NCBI GenBank assembly: GCA_002839605.1
Contig: PGYK01000008.1
Span: 62,001-126,000, forward strand
Direction: 5' to 3'
Source: Methanomicrobiales archaeon HGW-Methanomicrobiales-3
Lineage (GTDB): Archaea; Halobacteriota; Methanomicrobia; Methanomicrobiales; Methanospirillaceae
DNA: 64,000 nt
Shown here: positions 25,782 to 33,584 of the stretch, piece after piece
Position numbering within the stretch: the stretch's first letter is position 1
Layout of the letters: every line of letters begins with the position of its first letter
Position numbers and translations under genes: made by a program
The notes under the pieces: model-generated
The model's input: the letters and a program-made list of their open reading frames with translations, nothing else
The model's database searches: none
What the model was told of the DNA's origin: nothing

Positions 25782-26009
25782 CATCAACATCTCCTCCTCA
25801 TTTTCTCACACCCGGTATCCAACAGGATAAACGAGTATGTCCCGGTTCCTGTTTCCAGAAAATCGCATCAGCTATTTTTGGGTAGTGCCACATTTCCTTC
25901 CTTCGTATCCGGCACCTTTACTACCCTGCGGCTTCCGAAGAAACCACTCCCCCGGGAACCTGCCCCTCCGATAATAAGGAGATGCCCCCCCTCCCCCCTC
26001 CCCCCCTCA

Positions 26010-26200
26010 CGCGCCGCCCCGCACCCGCGAGCACCAACCCGGCCGACGGCAACGTGATCTTTCGGACCGCTTCCGGCACCCCCCCTCCCCTCCTCCGGAC
26101 GTTTGGACCATGGGGGGGTGGGTCCCCTCCGGAAAATAATGGGAGGGGGGGCAGGGGTACCCCCTCGCACCAACGCCCGGGGGGTCACCCCCTTCCGGAA
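26010..26200 (+). repeat. Repeat family B, copy 1
   Basis: Contains CACCCGCGAGCACCAACCCG, GACGGCAACGT, GACCGCTTCCGGCACCCCCC and CTCCGGACGTTTGGACCATG, then GGGTCCCCTCCGGAAAATAA and a G-tract. Two closely similar copies lie at 28018-28170 and 33585-33725. Confidence 0.75.
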
Positions 26201-26283
26201 AATTCATGATGGGGGGTCGGTCCGAATTTGGGAAAATGGGAGGCTGTCCCCCCGCACCCCCGGCCCCGGAATTTTCCATTCAT

Positions 26284-26412
26284 CTCCCGCCGTGAACTGC
26301 AAGACCCGCAGCCTTCCCGCAGATGAGTACAGGGGCCCCCGGGACGCGAAGGGGGGTGGGGGTCCGGCGCTGACCCCCCATGGGGGAGAGGGGGGGTTGC
26401 AGCGGATTTGAA
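26284..26412 (+). repeat. Repeat family C, copy 1
   Basis: CTCCCGCCGTGAAC, GACCCGCAGCCTTCCCGC, CCCCGGGACGCGAAGGGGGG, GACCCCCCATG, GGATTTGAAAAT in the same order as at 31811-31962. Confidence 0.75.
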
Positions 26413-26537
26413 AATTTTCGATGGGGGGTTTACCGGGTGACTCCCTGCGCAATTTCTTTTAAGGCTGCTTAATAGCATATTGCACACAAAAAGCGATTAT
26501 ATCATCAGGTGAATACAACATAGTATCAGGAATTCCC

Positions 26538-26711
26538 ATGACTGCTGCCGGACAGTACGTAATCGATGAGAAAGGCAACAAGGTTGCCGTCCTCCTCCCG
26601 CTTGCGGAATACGAGCACCTCAAGGAAGATCTCCATGATCTTGCCATGGTTGCCGAGCGGCGGGATGAAGGCACGATTAGCCTTGCCGAGCTGAAGAAAC
26701 GCGTACTGTGA
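26538..26711 (+). CDS. Antitoxin of a RelE-type module (Phd/YefM-like)
   Basis: This 57-residue protein resembles small prevent-host-death or RelB-type antitoxins. QYVIDEKGNKVAVLLPLAEY (residues 6-25) is the N-terminal DNA-binding strand-helix pattern, followed by a helix, LKEDLHDLAMVAERRDE. It lies 9 nt upstream of a RelE toxin that is frameshifted, so the module is probably no longer toxic and the antitoxin may be relic or act on other toxins. Confidence 0.7.
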   Translation: MTAAGQYVIDEKGNKVAVLLPLAEYEHLKEDLHDLAMVAERRDEGTISLAELKKRVL

Positions 26712-26720
26712 GCCGGGTGG

Positions 26721-26988
26721 ATGGATCCGTATTCCGTTGCGGTTAAAAAGAGCGCTGATAAGGACCTCCGGAAAATCCCCCTGCGAAATTATTCCGCACA
26801 TTTTTGAGCATATTGAAAACCTGGCTAGTGATCCCGTTCCCCACCATGCCCATAAAATTACCGGCACAGAAAACCTGTACCGGATCCGCGTTGGAGATTA
26901 TCGCGTAATCTACCAGGTCCTGCATGAATGTCATCAAGTGACTGTAATATATATCCGGCACCGGAGTGTTGTATATCGCGGATTGTAA
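26721..26988 (+). pseudogene. RelE-family toxin with a frameshift
   Basis: The N-terminus MDPYSVAVKKSADKDLRKIP starts at 26721 in one frame, then the remainder, EIIPHIFEHIENLASDP through VTVIYIRHRSVVYRGL, continues in the +1 frame. The switch falls at a C5 tract (26777-26781), where one extra C would explain it. Together the two parts make a normal 88-residue RelE with the C-terminal RIRVGDYRVIYQV core. Loss by slippage in the C-run, a reversible phase change or an assembly error are all possible. Confidence 0.75.
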
Positions 26989-27247
26989 TCGACTGTGGTA
27001 ATTTTCATGTATCGTTGTGATGTTCCTCCAGGGTTTCGTTCCGGTATTTTCCAAAAAACAAACTCGCCGCAAAGGCCCCCTCCGGCCTGGCGGTCGTCCA
27101 TCGCATATCCCCAAGGTCCCAAAAAATTGTCACTTCAAGAGGGAGCCCACCCCTCCACCATCGCGGCGACCCCCCTGCCCCCTCGTACCCTCCGCCCCGC
27201 AAATTCCCTATCCGTTTTTGCCATCCCGAGAGAGCGCACAGGACAAG

Positions 27248-27256
27248 GTTTTATGG
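27248..27256 (+). promoter_or_regulatory. Likely TATA box of hicAB
   Basis: GTTTTATGG lies about 36 nt before the hicA ATG. Confidence 0.35.
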
Positions 27257-27287
27257 GTAGAGTGACATAGTACGATTCGTAGATACG

Positions 27288-27494
27288 ATGCGCACCATCA
27301 AGATTCGTAAGTTGATCAAACTGATCGAATCTGACGGGTGGTTTTTGCATCGCGAGAAAGGAAGTCACCGACAGTACCGGCATCCTGTCAAATCCGGCTT
27401 GGTAACTGTCCCTGGTCACATGGATGATGACGTGAATCCTGCAACGTTACAGAGTATATTGAAACAGGCTGGTTTGAAAACAGAGGGAACGTAA
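27288..27494 (+). CDS. hicA: HicA toxin
   Basis: This 68-residue double-stranded RNA-binding-fold mRNA interferase of the HicA family carries the catalytic histidine in EKGSHRQYRHP (residues ~24-34), and the fold hallmarks LIKLIESDGWFLHRE and LKQAGL. HicA cleaves mRNA; HicB neutralises it. The stop is directly followed by the HicB ATG. Confidence 0.9.
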   Translation: MRTIKIRKLIKLIESDGWFLHREKGSHRQYRHPVKSGLVTVPGHMDDDVNPATLQSILKQAGLKTEGT

Positions 27495-27758
27495 ATGGTA
27501 TCGTTTACCATAATCATCGAAGCGGGGAAAAGAAATTTCTCTGCATACTGCCCGGATCTTCCCGGATGTATCAGTACCGGCAAGACCGAAGAAGAGACAA
27601 TCAAAAATATGAAAGAGGCAATTGAATTTCACCTTGAGGGATTACGGGAAACAGATGGACCCCTTCCATGCCCTGTTTCAAAAGCAAGAAAAGTTCAAAT
27701 CTCCAAAAAATTCGAAACCACGAAAAAATCTGAAAGAAAACACTGTGCAGCAGCATAA
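27495..27758 (+). CDS. hicB: HicB antitoxin
   Basis: This 87-residue HicB has the partial RNase H-like fold: FTIIIEAGKRNFSAYCPDLP with GCISTGKTEEETIKNMKEAI. The AYCPDLPGC motif is standard. The start abuts hicA. The C-terminal tail is basic and lacks an obvious HTH or ribbon-helix-helix, so DNA binding for autoregulation is uncertain. Confidence 0.88.
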   Translation: MVSFTIIIEAGKRNFSAYCPDLPGCISTGKTEEETIKNMKEAIEFHLEGLRETDGPLPCPVSKARKVQISKKFETTKKSERKHCAAA

Positions 27759-27866
27759 TGTGTTGGCACCATTTTTTTTTAATTCACCAGGAAGCAGCAG
27801 GCCCATTTTGACACGTTCATTGGTGACAATCGATCCGCAGCGGGGCGCACTACTGGGAATCGTTTG

Positions 27867-27890
27867 TCACATCAGCGAGGTCTGATGTGA
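27867..27890. repeat. Perfect 9-bp hairpin
   Basis: TCACATCAG and CTGATGTGA are perfectly complementary around a 6-nt loop, about 110 nt after hicB. No T-tract follows, so a terminator is less likely than an operator or RNA structure. Confidence 0.55.
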
Positions 27891-28017
27891 GAAGAAACCC
27901 CGGGTTCTTCGAACTGGTGGCCGTGCATCGCAATTTCCTTCCTGCTCCCAGCCCACCACACATCCCGGCCGTCCGGCCGGACCCATGAGGGCCCCCTCCC
28001 TCCCCCTGCCCCCCCTC

Positions 28018-28170
28018 ACGCACCGCCCCGCACCCGCGAGCACCAACCCGCCCGACGGCAACGTACTCTGTCAGACCGCTTCCGGCACCCCCCCTCCCCC
28101 CCTCCGGACATCTGGACCGTGGGGGGGTGGGTCCCCTCCGGAAAATAATGGGTGGGGGGGAGGTACCCCC
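28018..28170 (+). repeat. Repeat family B, copy 2
   Basis: Near-identical to copy 1: CACCCGCGAGCACCAACCCG, GACGGCAACGT, GACCGCTTCCGGCACCCCCC, GTGGGGGGGTGGGTCC, CTCCGGAAAATAATGG. The spacer 27759-28446 has no gene. Confidence 0.75.
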
Positions 28171-28345
28171 ACCCCCCCTACCCGATTATGATAACGATGC
28201 GGGAATTCACCGCGGATCCCCCGGCCACTTCCCGGGCGATTCCGCCGGTGCCAGGGTTTTTTGGTGCTACTCAAAAATGGGATAATGGGTGGCCCGGGTC
28301 CCGCAAGAAGGGGGGGAGGTCCCCCCCTCTCCCCCCCTATGAGGC

Positions 28346-28440
28346 AGGGGGGGTGGGCCCCCTCCGGAAAAATAACGGGAGGGGGGGTAGGGGTACCCCC
28401 CCGCACCAACGCTCCCGGCCGGACGGGTCAGGAATCTCCT
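28346..28440 (+). repeat. Partial copy of the 3' part of repeat family B
   Basis: GGGGGTGGGCCCCCTCCGG, AAAATAACGGGAGGGGGGG, TACCCCCCCGCACCAACGC matches the second half of the 26.1-kb copy (CCGGAAAATAATGGGAGG, GTACCCCCTCGCACCAACGC). Confidence 0.6.
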
Positions 28441-28446
28441 CACCGT

Positions 28447-28632
28447 TCAATACGGAATCCTGAACCCGCGCCGGTCCCGTTGTTCCATATGGATACAATA
28501 CGGGTATTGTTCCCGGTACCGTTCGCAGGCTTCTTTCCTGCAGGGGACCGGCGCCGCTGCTGTCTGCTTTTTTCCCGGTTCTTTTGCATAGCACCACAGG
28601 CTGATCGGATTTGAGTACTTCTTGTCGTCCAT
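28447..28632 (-). CDS. Small cysteine-containing protein, unknown
   Basis: A 61-residue frame from the ATG at 28632 has four cysteines (LWCYAKEP, PCRKEACERY, YCIHMEQ) and a mixed charged composition that looks protein-like. The Cys pattern could bind metal. No family is recognised. It lies downstream of the YgiT-type gene on the same strand. Confidence 0.4.
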   Translation of the reverse strand: MDDKKYSNPISLWCYAKEPGKKQTAAAPVPCRKEACERYREQYPYCIHMEQRDRRGFRIPY

Positions 28633-28797
28633 GAGTACTCGTTGCAGAATACGGGTATGAAGGAAAGGATGGCAGCGGGTGAAAGTGGTATGCAATAATT
28701 TCTTCCTCCGCCCCGGCAGTGGCCGGGGGGTTGGTACGGTTTTGAAAAAAAAAGTGGAGGGGGGGTAGGGCGGGAATCCCCCGTATATCGGAAAAAT

Positions 28798-29043
28798 TTA
28801 CCCCTTCAGCGAAACTTCTCCGGCAGGAAGCGGCCGCATGCACAGTTTTTTCTCATGAGCGTCCCGCATAACCTCATCAATTTTCCGGGAAGTCCCTGTA
28901 GTCTAATACGCTTCCCCGCACTGCTCGCAGATATACGCCGGTACATCCTTGATAATGATGACCTCTCCGGCAACATGTGCCATAAATTCCGTTTTCCCTT
29001 CACGGAGTTTTCCCCTGCAGAAGCTGCAACGATCCGGAATCAT
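28798..29043 (-). pseudogene. YgiT-type zinc-finger protein with an in-frame UAG
   Basis: The frame from ATG 29043 reads DRCSFCRGKLREGKTEFM, VAGEVIIIKDVPAYIC, EQCGEAY, then TAG at 28905-28903 (codon 47), and continues in frame with TSRKIDEVMRDAHEKKL to a TAA at 28800-28798. The two CxxC pairs and the following helix are the build of YgiT/MqsA-type antitoxins. A Tyr codon (TAC) in family members commonly sits where TAG is, so a nonsense mutation is the simplest view. Only a 46-residue zinc-finger half would be made. UAG readthrough would give a full 81-residue protein. Confidence 0.65.
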
Positions 29044-29060
29044 GATATGATCCTCTATTC

Positions 29061-29453
29061 TTAAGTCCGTGATCGAAACGGATTTACTATCCTGAGCCCG
29101 GGTACATGGGCAAAATCCTTCTCATTCCGGGTAACAAGCGTCGCGTCCAGGGATAATGCCGAGGCCGCGATAACAGCATCGGGGAGAGTAATGTTTATGT
29201 TTGTCCTCAGCTCGATAACGTTTTCCGCGAGCGTATCGGTGAGGGGAATGCACCGTGCACAGTCTAGAAGCCTGCGTGCCTGGTCCATCCCGTCCGGAGT
29301 GTGCCCTTTCCAGCCAAGAAGTTCGATCCTCGTAATGATTGAGATATTGAACGATTCCTGTAAAATTGAATCAACTGATAATTTTTCCGAGGGATCAAAA
29401 GCGCCGGCAAGGTAATAGATCAGGATATTCGTGTCCACCAGGTAGGTTGTCAT
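29061..29453 (-). CDS. vapC: VapC-type PIN-domain toxin
   Basis: This 130-residue PIN RNase has acidic active-site residues visible in YLVDTNILIYY (D near residue 6), TRIELLGW (E), and LPDAVIAASAL (D), plus TRNEKDFAHV near the end. VapC toxins cut tRNA or rRNA. The start MTTYLVDTN at 29453 overlaps the antitoxin stop by 4 nt (ATGA). The next gene downstream, 17 nt on, is the broken YgiT-type gene. Confidence 0.88.
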   Translation of the reverse strand: MTTYLVDTNILIYYLAGAFDPSEKLSVDSILQESFNISIITRIELLGWKGHTPDGMDQARRLLDCARCIPLTDTLAENVIELRTNINITLPDAVIAASALSLDATLVTRNEKDFAHVPGLRIVNPFRSRT

Positions 29454-29656
29454 ACCCGGTCCCACTCTTTCCGGAGGGATTCGGCCACTCCTTTTGGATC
29501 TTTGATGAGATCCCGGTATACCCCGTAGTAATCCTGCGGGTTGCAGGGCTCATGTCGGGAGTTCCGGAGCTGGAGCGTCTTCTCCCAGAGTTCTATAGGA
29601 ACGATGACACTCTTTTTGTTGCCTCCAGCATCGTACACGTACTGGATCTCATTCAT
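29450..29656 (-). CDS. VapB-type antitoxin
   Basis: This 68-residue protein is MNEIQYVYDAGGNKKSVIVP then IELWEKTLQLRN, with a C-terminus that would wrap a PIN toxin (VAESLRKEWDRV). It resembles a group of small antitoxins preceding PIN genes. The frame is open upstream to 29932, but that extension covers a KilA-N remnant in another frame and is not used. Coupled to vapC by overlap. Confidence 0.75.
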   Translation of the reverse strand: MNEIQYVYDAGGNKKSVIVPIELWEKTLQLRNSRHEPCNPQDYYGVYRDLIKDPKGVAESLRKEWDRV

Positions 29657-30164
29657 TACATCTTCATTGTTCCTGTGAAAGAATATAGTTTTTCTCACAT
29701 CCCGTGCGAGCCCCGCTCCACAATCCCCCGGGCGTTGGTCTTTTCGATCCACTAGCGTGCAATCAGAATAAAAATTTCTCAGGCCCGTCTGTTCTAATCC
29801 CATCGAATTCGACGGGATTAAAATCCGGGTTGTTGAGCTGGTCCCATACGTCAGGGAATTCAATAGCATCTCCCCCTGCGCAACACCATCCCACCAACAA
29901 CATATTATCCAAAAATATCTTTCCTTAGACAATCAAATGCACCGCACCCCTCAGTATCACAATGAAAGGGGGAGCGGACCAGTCCGTACCGACCGCAGAA
30001 CAAAAACCATTCCGACACAACGGAGATGAAAGTATAGTCACAACCATCCGCAAAAAAAACCAGCCGGCCCGGCAATTCCGCCATGCGCCGGATGCAGTAC
30101 AGCAATCGTTGACAACATTACCCGCCTACAAACCGGGCAGAAAAATATCCCGGGGGCCCGGCCC
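29657..30164. other. Spacer with a decayed gene fragment
   Basis: The only structure seen is the KilA-N-like remnant (29763-29870) and AT-rich sequence around 29930-30060. Confidence 0.4.
29763..29870 (-). pseudogene. Remnant of a KilA-N-type protein
   Basis: A 35-residue stretch DAIEFPDVWDQLNNPDFNPV and EFDGIRTDGPEKFLF ends in a TGA. The pattern W-x-Q-[L]-x-NP-x-F-x-x-x-EFDG matches the linker after KilA-N domains, found in phage and defence-type proteins. No complete domain is upstream in any frame. It appears to be the left-over of an accessory gene. Confidence 0.5.
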
Positions 30165-30590
30165 ATGAGCCGCGGAGCCCGCCCGCACAAGGCGCTCGAT
30201 GAGGCGATCCCCATCGCAAAAGCACGCGGCCTCATCCAGATGGCGCTGGGCGGGCCGGAGCGGATCTTCGACATCGCGATCGTCTCGAAGATACCGGTTA
30301 CGTTCGTAGGAATAATGTTCGCGCCAAAAATTCTCGCGGCGATTCCGGAGCTCGCGGAGTATTACCGGAAAGATCTCGCACGGCTCCGGCTCATCGCCCG
30401 CGACGCTGCGGTGACAATCGAGCTCTGGATCCGGTCCCGGCACGGCACGTGGAGATTTTTCCAGGTCACGCCGTCAACGCTCGTGGAGATCGATCGCGAG
30501 GGGAAGCGGCTGGAGTCGGGGCAGACGATCGCGTACCTGGCCGGGGTCGCTCTCCGGGAGCAGGGCGGGGCAACCACTGCACCGTCGTAA
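30165..30590 (+). CDS. Unknown protein
   Basis: This 141-residue protein was not recognised. It starts with basic residues (MSRGARPHKALDEAIPIAKA), has a mixed hydrophobic core (FDIAIVSKIPVTFVGIMFAP) and ends in a helix. It contains scattered conserved-looking aromatic and charged positions (IELWIRSRHGTWRFFQV) that recall nuclease-like folds, but no catalytic motif can be named. GC content and codon use look genuine. It has a single-gene setting between toxin-antitoxin modules. Confidence 0.5.
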   Translation: MSRGARPHKALDEAIPIAKARGLIQMALGGPERIFDIAIVSKIPVTFVGIMFAPKILAAIPELAEYYRKDLARLRLIARDAAVTIELWIRSRHGTWRFFQVTPSTLVEIDREGKRLESGQTIAYLAGVALREQGGATTAPS

Positions 30591-31070
30591 AACCCCTTTT
30601 CCCCCCTCCCTCCCGGGGGAGAAAATCGGAGCCCGTATTAAGCCCGGTTTCATGAGTTTTGCCTCACCCCCCATTCTGGCAGAGGCAATGTTACCCAAAA
30701 ACGCGGTAATTTGTCCGGAAAAGATCGTGGTTTTACGACGGGAATTGGTGAGGCAGTATGGAGCAACGTTACAGCGGCGGGCGGCGGTGAGATCCCGGGA
30801 AGAGCAAAGGGATCTGCCCGAGAGGGGGTTTTCCGGCATTGCGCCGGGACCCCCCACCCCCATGCCAGGGGGGTCTGACCAATTTTTAAAAAATCATGGG
30901 GGGGTCCCCTGCATGCCAGGGATCATCCGTGAGATCCCGCGAGTCCCGCACGGTGTCACCTGCACCGCAGCACCCCGGCAACGACTCACCTTCGCCCCGC
31001 GTGGTTCCGGATTTATCACCTCCCGGTGTCTCAACTTGTTGAAAGATCCAGAAAAACCGGGGAACTCCAG
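30591..31070. other. Gene-free spacer with G-rich segment
   Basis: No conserved gene. 30846-30908 holds ACCCCCCACCCCCATG, CCAGGGGGGTCTGACC and AAATCATGGGGGGGTCC, a degenerate relative of the C and G blocks of repeat families B/C. The frame open from 30652 translates into the repeat and is not used. Confidence 0.4.
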
Positions 31071-31511
31071 ATGAAAATCTACATGGATGTCTGCTGCCTG
31101 TGCCGGCCGTTCGATGCGAGAAGACACCCGCGTACACATCTGGAGATGGAAGCAATCGTCGCGATACTGGACCGGTGCCGGTCCGGCTGGGATCTGGTTT
31201 CCAGCGATGTTATCTCATATGAGATTCTCCAGATACGCGACCAAAGAAGGCTGATAAATATCAGGAAAATCCTCGCCCTGGCAAAAGAAACGGTTGTAAT
31301 AGATGATCGGTTAGAAGGAAGGGCAGCAGAGTTTGCGGACGCCGGTATCGACGCAATGGACGCACTTCACATTGCAAGCGCTGAACAGGCCGGGGCACTT
31401 TTCCTCACAACTGATGATGCAGTTATAAAAACTATCAAGACAACAGGCATCAATATCAGTGTACGCGTCTGCAATCCGGTCGAATGGTACCTGGAGGTGA
31501 AAGATTCTTGA
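31071..31511 (+). CDS. PIN-domain protein (VapC-like)
   Basis: This 146-residue PIN protein of the type starting MKIYMDVCCLCRPFD has active-site acids in MDVCC (D), SYEILQIRDQ (E), DAMDALHIASA (D) and LTTDDAVIKT (D). This subgroup is often paired with a small downstream gene in archaea and cyanobacteria. The start is the ATG at 31071; the frame is open from 31026. The TGA overlaps the TTG of the partner (TTGA). Confidence 0.82.
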   Translation: MKIYMDVCCLCRPFDARRHPRTHLEMEAIVAILDRCRSGWDLVSSDVISYEILQIRDQRRLINIRKILALAKETVVIDDRLEGRAAEFADAGIDAMDALHIASAEQAGALFLTTDDAVIKTIKTTGINISVRVCNPVEWYLEVKDS

Positions 31512-31714
31512 AAGCGAAAACACTCAATGAAGTTCATGCGGAAGGAATGGATGCGCTTTTAAAAGTACTCGGGCCTGTGGACACGATTCGCTTTCTCCGG
31601 ATGTTCGATGAAGGAGAAGGAGACTATACAAAAGAGCGGAAGGCCTGGCTTAAGGAGGATGTTCACGAAATATCCCGCGAGATCCGGGAAATGAAAAAGA
31701 AGCAGGTCATCTGA
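31508..31714 (+). CDS. Partner of the PIN toxin, probable antitoxin
   Basis: This 68-residue protein starts with TTG overlapping the PIN stop: KAKTLNEVHAEGMDALLKVL then GPVDTIRFLRMFDEGEGDYT and a charged C-terminal helix. Similar proteins occur next to PIN genes of the same subgroup. No DNA-binding motif is clear. A start at 31484 would lie inside the PIN gene and is not supported by a ribosome site. Confidence 0.65.
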   Translation: MKAKTLNEVHAEGMDALLKVLGPVDTIRFLRMFDEGEGDYTKERKAWLKEDVHEISREIREMKKKQVI

Positions 31715-31810
31715 TTTTTTTCCTGGAATAATCACCGGTAACTGCAGACATTCTATTCATTTTTCACCTTTCATCTTCCGCGAGCCACCCGCCCGGCATC
31801 CCGCGTGCAC

Positions 31811-31962
31811 CTCCCGCCGTGAACGCACAAACCCGCAGCCTTCCCGCGAATAAGGGGGGTGGGTCCCCGGGACGCGAAGGGGGGAGGGGGTCAGCCGCGG
31901 ACCCCCCATGGTATGGGTGGGGGGTTGGTCCGGATTTGAAAATAACGGGAGGGGGGATTAGC
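31811..31962 (+). repeat. Repeat family C, copy 2
   Basis: CTCCCGCCGTGAAC, AACCCGCAGCCTTCCCGC, CCCCGGGACGCGAAGGGGGG, GGACCCCCCATGG and GGATTTGAAAAT, parallel to 26284-26412. The spacer 31715-32023 has no gene. Confidence 0.7.
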
Positions 31963-32023
31963 GGGTGACCCCCCCATGCCCCGGCCTCAAAATTCCCACA
32001 CCGCGGATTGTCCGGCGCAATTT

Positions 32024-32647
32024 TTACCTTGGGAGTCGCTCGATACAGGCACAGGTTGCTGGTACGGGAGGGGCGACCTGGCTTCGGAATTCCACCGTCT
32101 GGATTTCTTTAATGCGCCATCCTCTTTCAACCGTAAACTGTTTTTGTAATTCTTCCGGTGAAATGTTCCTTGGTACATTTGGTATGGGAAATTCAATGGC
32201 AAACTCATGGAGATAATAACAGCCATGCGGTTTCAGGATTGATGCAACTTCATCAATCAATTGCTCGCACTGGCCGGGATTGAATAAATGATAGAAGCCC
32301 GAATCAAAAACAGCTCCAAACTTTTCCCGGAGTAAGGAGGGCCTGAGTGCGTCAGCGACGTGAAAACGTAACGGTAGAGCAGTCCCATGGGGAAGGGCAG
32401 CAACCTTATCCTGGGCGTTCTTAATAGCGGATTCAACAAAATCAATCCCAAGAACCTGATACCCCAACGTTGCTAAATAAATCGCAAGATCGCCAGAGCC
32501 GCAACCGAGATCCAAAACCGGATTTTTTGGCGGAAATTTTTCAATAAGTACAGCCATCGCAGGCTGTGGTGCTCCAATATCCCAGGGAGCACTATTCTGG
32601 TACACGGTAGTGAAAAAACTCAGCGGGTCAGAACCAAATCTACTCAT
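32024..32647 (-). CDS. SAM-dependent methyltransferase
   Basis: This 207-residue class I methyltransferase has VLDLGCGSGDLAIYLATLGY near residues 39-58, GIDFVESAI and FHVADALRP. It begins 2 nt after a small membrane-protein frame with a GGAG site. The overall form is like thiopurine/tellurite-type methyltransferases (PF13649/PF05724), so the substrate cannot be named. Confidence 0.8.
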   Translation of the reverse strand: MSRFGSDPLSFFTTVYQNSAPWDIGAPQPAMAVLIEKFPPKNPVLDLGCGSGDLAIYLATLGYQVLGIDFVESAIKNAQDKVAALPHGTALPLRFHVADALRPSLLREKFGAVFDSGFYHLFNPGQCEQLIDEVASILKPHGCYYLHEFAIEFPIPNVPRNISPEELQKQFTVERGWRIKEIQTVEFRSQVAPPVPATCACIERLPR

Positions 32648-32649
32648 GA

Positions 32650-32829
32650 TTATTCTCCAAAAAGTGTTCTGTGATATGAGCGCCTGGCAAAACGTTCAGT
32701 TGTTTTTGCATTCGTAGCTCGTCTATTCTTTGGATCCTGACAATTCAGGCCGGTCCTTCGCCCACAACTTTGGCAACGCCATTGCCATAGAATAAGTGCG
32801 GACAACCCCACCCCCATGCAACTGAGCAT
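32650..32829 (-). CDS. Possible small membrane protein with a Cys pair
   Basis: A 59-residue frame has a hydrophobic helix (MLSCMGVGLSALILWQW) followed by RCQSCGRRTGLNCQD, a zinc-ribbon-like CxxC. It fits tightly between the lipoprotein gene (20 nt after it) and the methyltransferase. It is weakly supported; the translation could be chance. Confidence 0.35.
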   Translation of the reverse strand: MLSCMGVGLSALILWQWRCQSCGRRTGLNCQDPKNRRATNAKTTERFARRSYHRTLFGE

Positions 32830-32848
32830 TTCACCAGAGATGAAAAAA

Positions 32849-33478
32849 TTACCTGATTTTTGCCTCTGCAACGCCTGCCAGGTTTTTGAGCGTTGCATAA
32901 TCGGCAGCGGTCCCGTTCGTGTACAATTCCATGTACACATCCTGTTTTGAGAAGACGATTACGTACTCGGGTGGTTCATCATTTTTATCGGAAAGTTTCA
33001 TGCCCCTGCTGAAATCCCCGATGGATGGCAGGGACGGATCATCTTCAACGGACCTGTTGGCCCGGTCTTCGTCAGCCCAGTTTTTTACTAGTTGCAGGGT
33101 ATCCGGGACAATGAGGGTGATATTTTCCGCAGGATAGACCGAGAGTGCCTGGTCGATAATAATACCGGACGATGCAGTCCCGTCCTGTTTCTGGTAGGCA
33201 GCAAAATACCCGCCTTTCCAGCCGTGTTCGAGCGACCAGGAACGCATCTCAGATATATTCCTGTCACCTTTCTCCAGCAGGACAAAACCCGCCGGGAGAT
33301 CGGATGGCTGTAACGCCATCTCCGCGGGTGCGACCGTTGAGAGTTTCTGGGCCGGGGCAGGTGATGCAGCCGGGACCTGGGTTGCAGGGCCTGACGATGT
33401 GCACCCCGCGATTCCTGCAGTGAGAAGAAGGAGAACGGTCATGACCGTCATCACTCGGGATTTGAATTCGCTTGTCAT
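32849..33478 (-). CDS. Lipoprotein of unknown function
   Basis: This 209-residue lipoprotein has an N-terminal helix and lipobox LLTAGIAGCTSS (Cys at about residue 26), a low-complexity Pro/Ala linker, then a globular domain including QPSDLPAGFVLLEKGDRN. Similar small lipoproteins with a LPxGF motif are common in Methanomicrobiales and uncharacterised. It sits on the extracytoplasmic face. Confidence 0.7.
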   Translation of the reverse strand: MTSEFKSRVMTVMTVLLLLTAGIAGCTSSGPATQVPAASPAPAQKLSTVAPAEMALQPSDLPAGFVLLEKGDRNISEMRSWSLEHGWKGGYFAAYQKQDGTASSGIIIDQALSVYPAENITLIVPDTLQLVKNWADEDRANRSVEDDPSLPSIGDFSRGMKLSDKNDEPPEYVIVFSKQDVYMELYTNGTAADYATLKNLAGVAEAKIR

Positions 33479-33584
33479 GTCTTATGCATATCCCCCACTT
33501 ACGGATGAAGGTATGCCCGGTCCGCGTTGGTACATCCCCCACTCTCCCTCCTGGGGCAACGCCCCTTCCCCCTACCCACTTCAC

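Noticed and set aside
25980-28440. C/G-rich arrays as CRISPR
   Set aside because: Units are not evenly spaced, there are no unique spacers, and no cas genes are nearby.
28798-29043. Pyrrolysine decoding as the default explanation for the in-frame UAG
   Set aside because: No pyl genes are visible and YgiT-type antitoxins have no known need for pyrrolysine; kept only as an alternative to be tested.
30652-31074. 140-residue frame before the PIN gene
   Set aside because: It crosses a G-rich repeat segment and lacks a recognisable domain.
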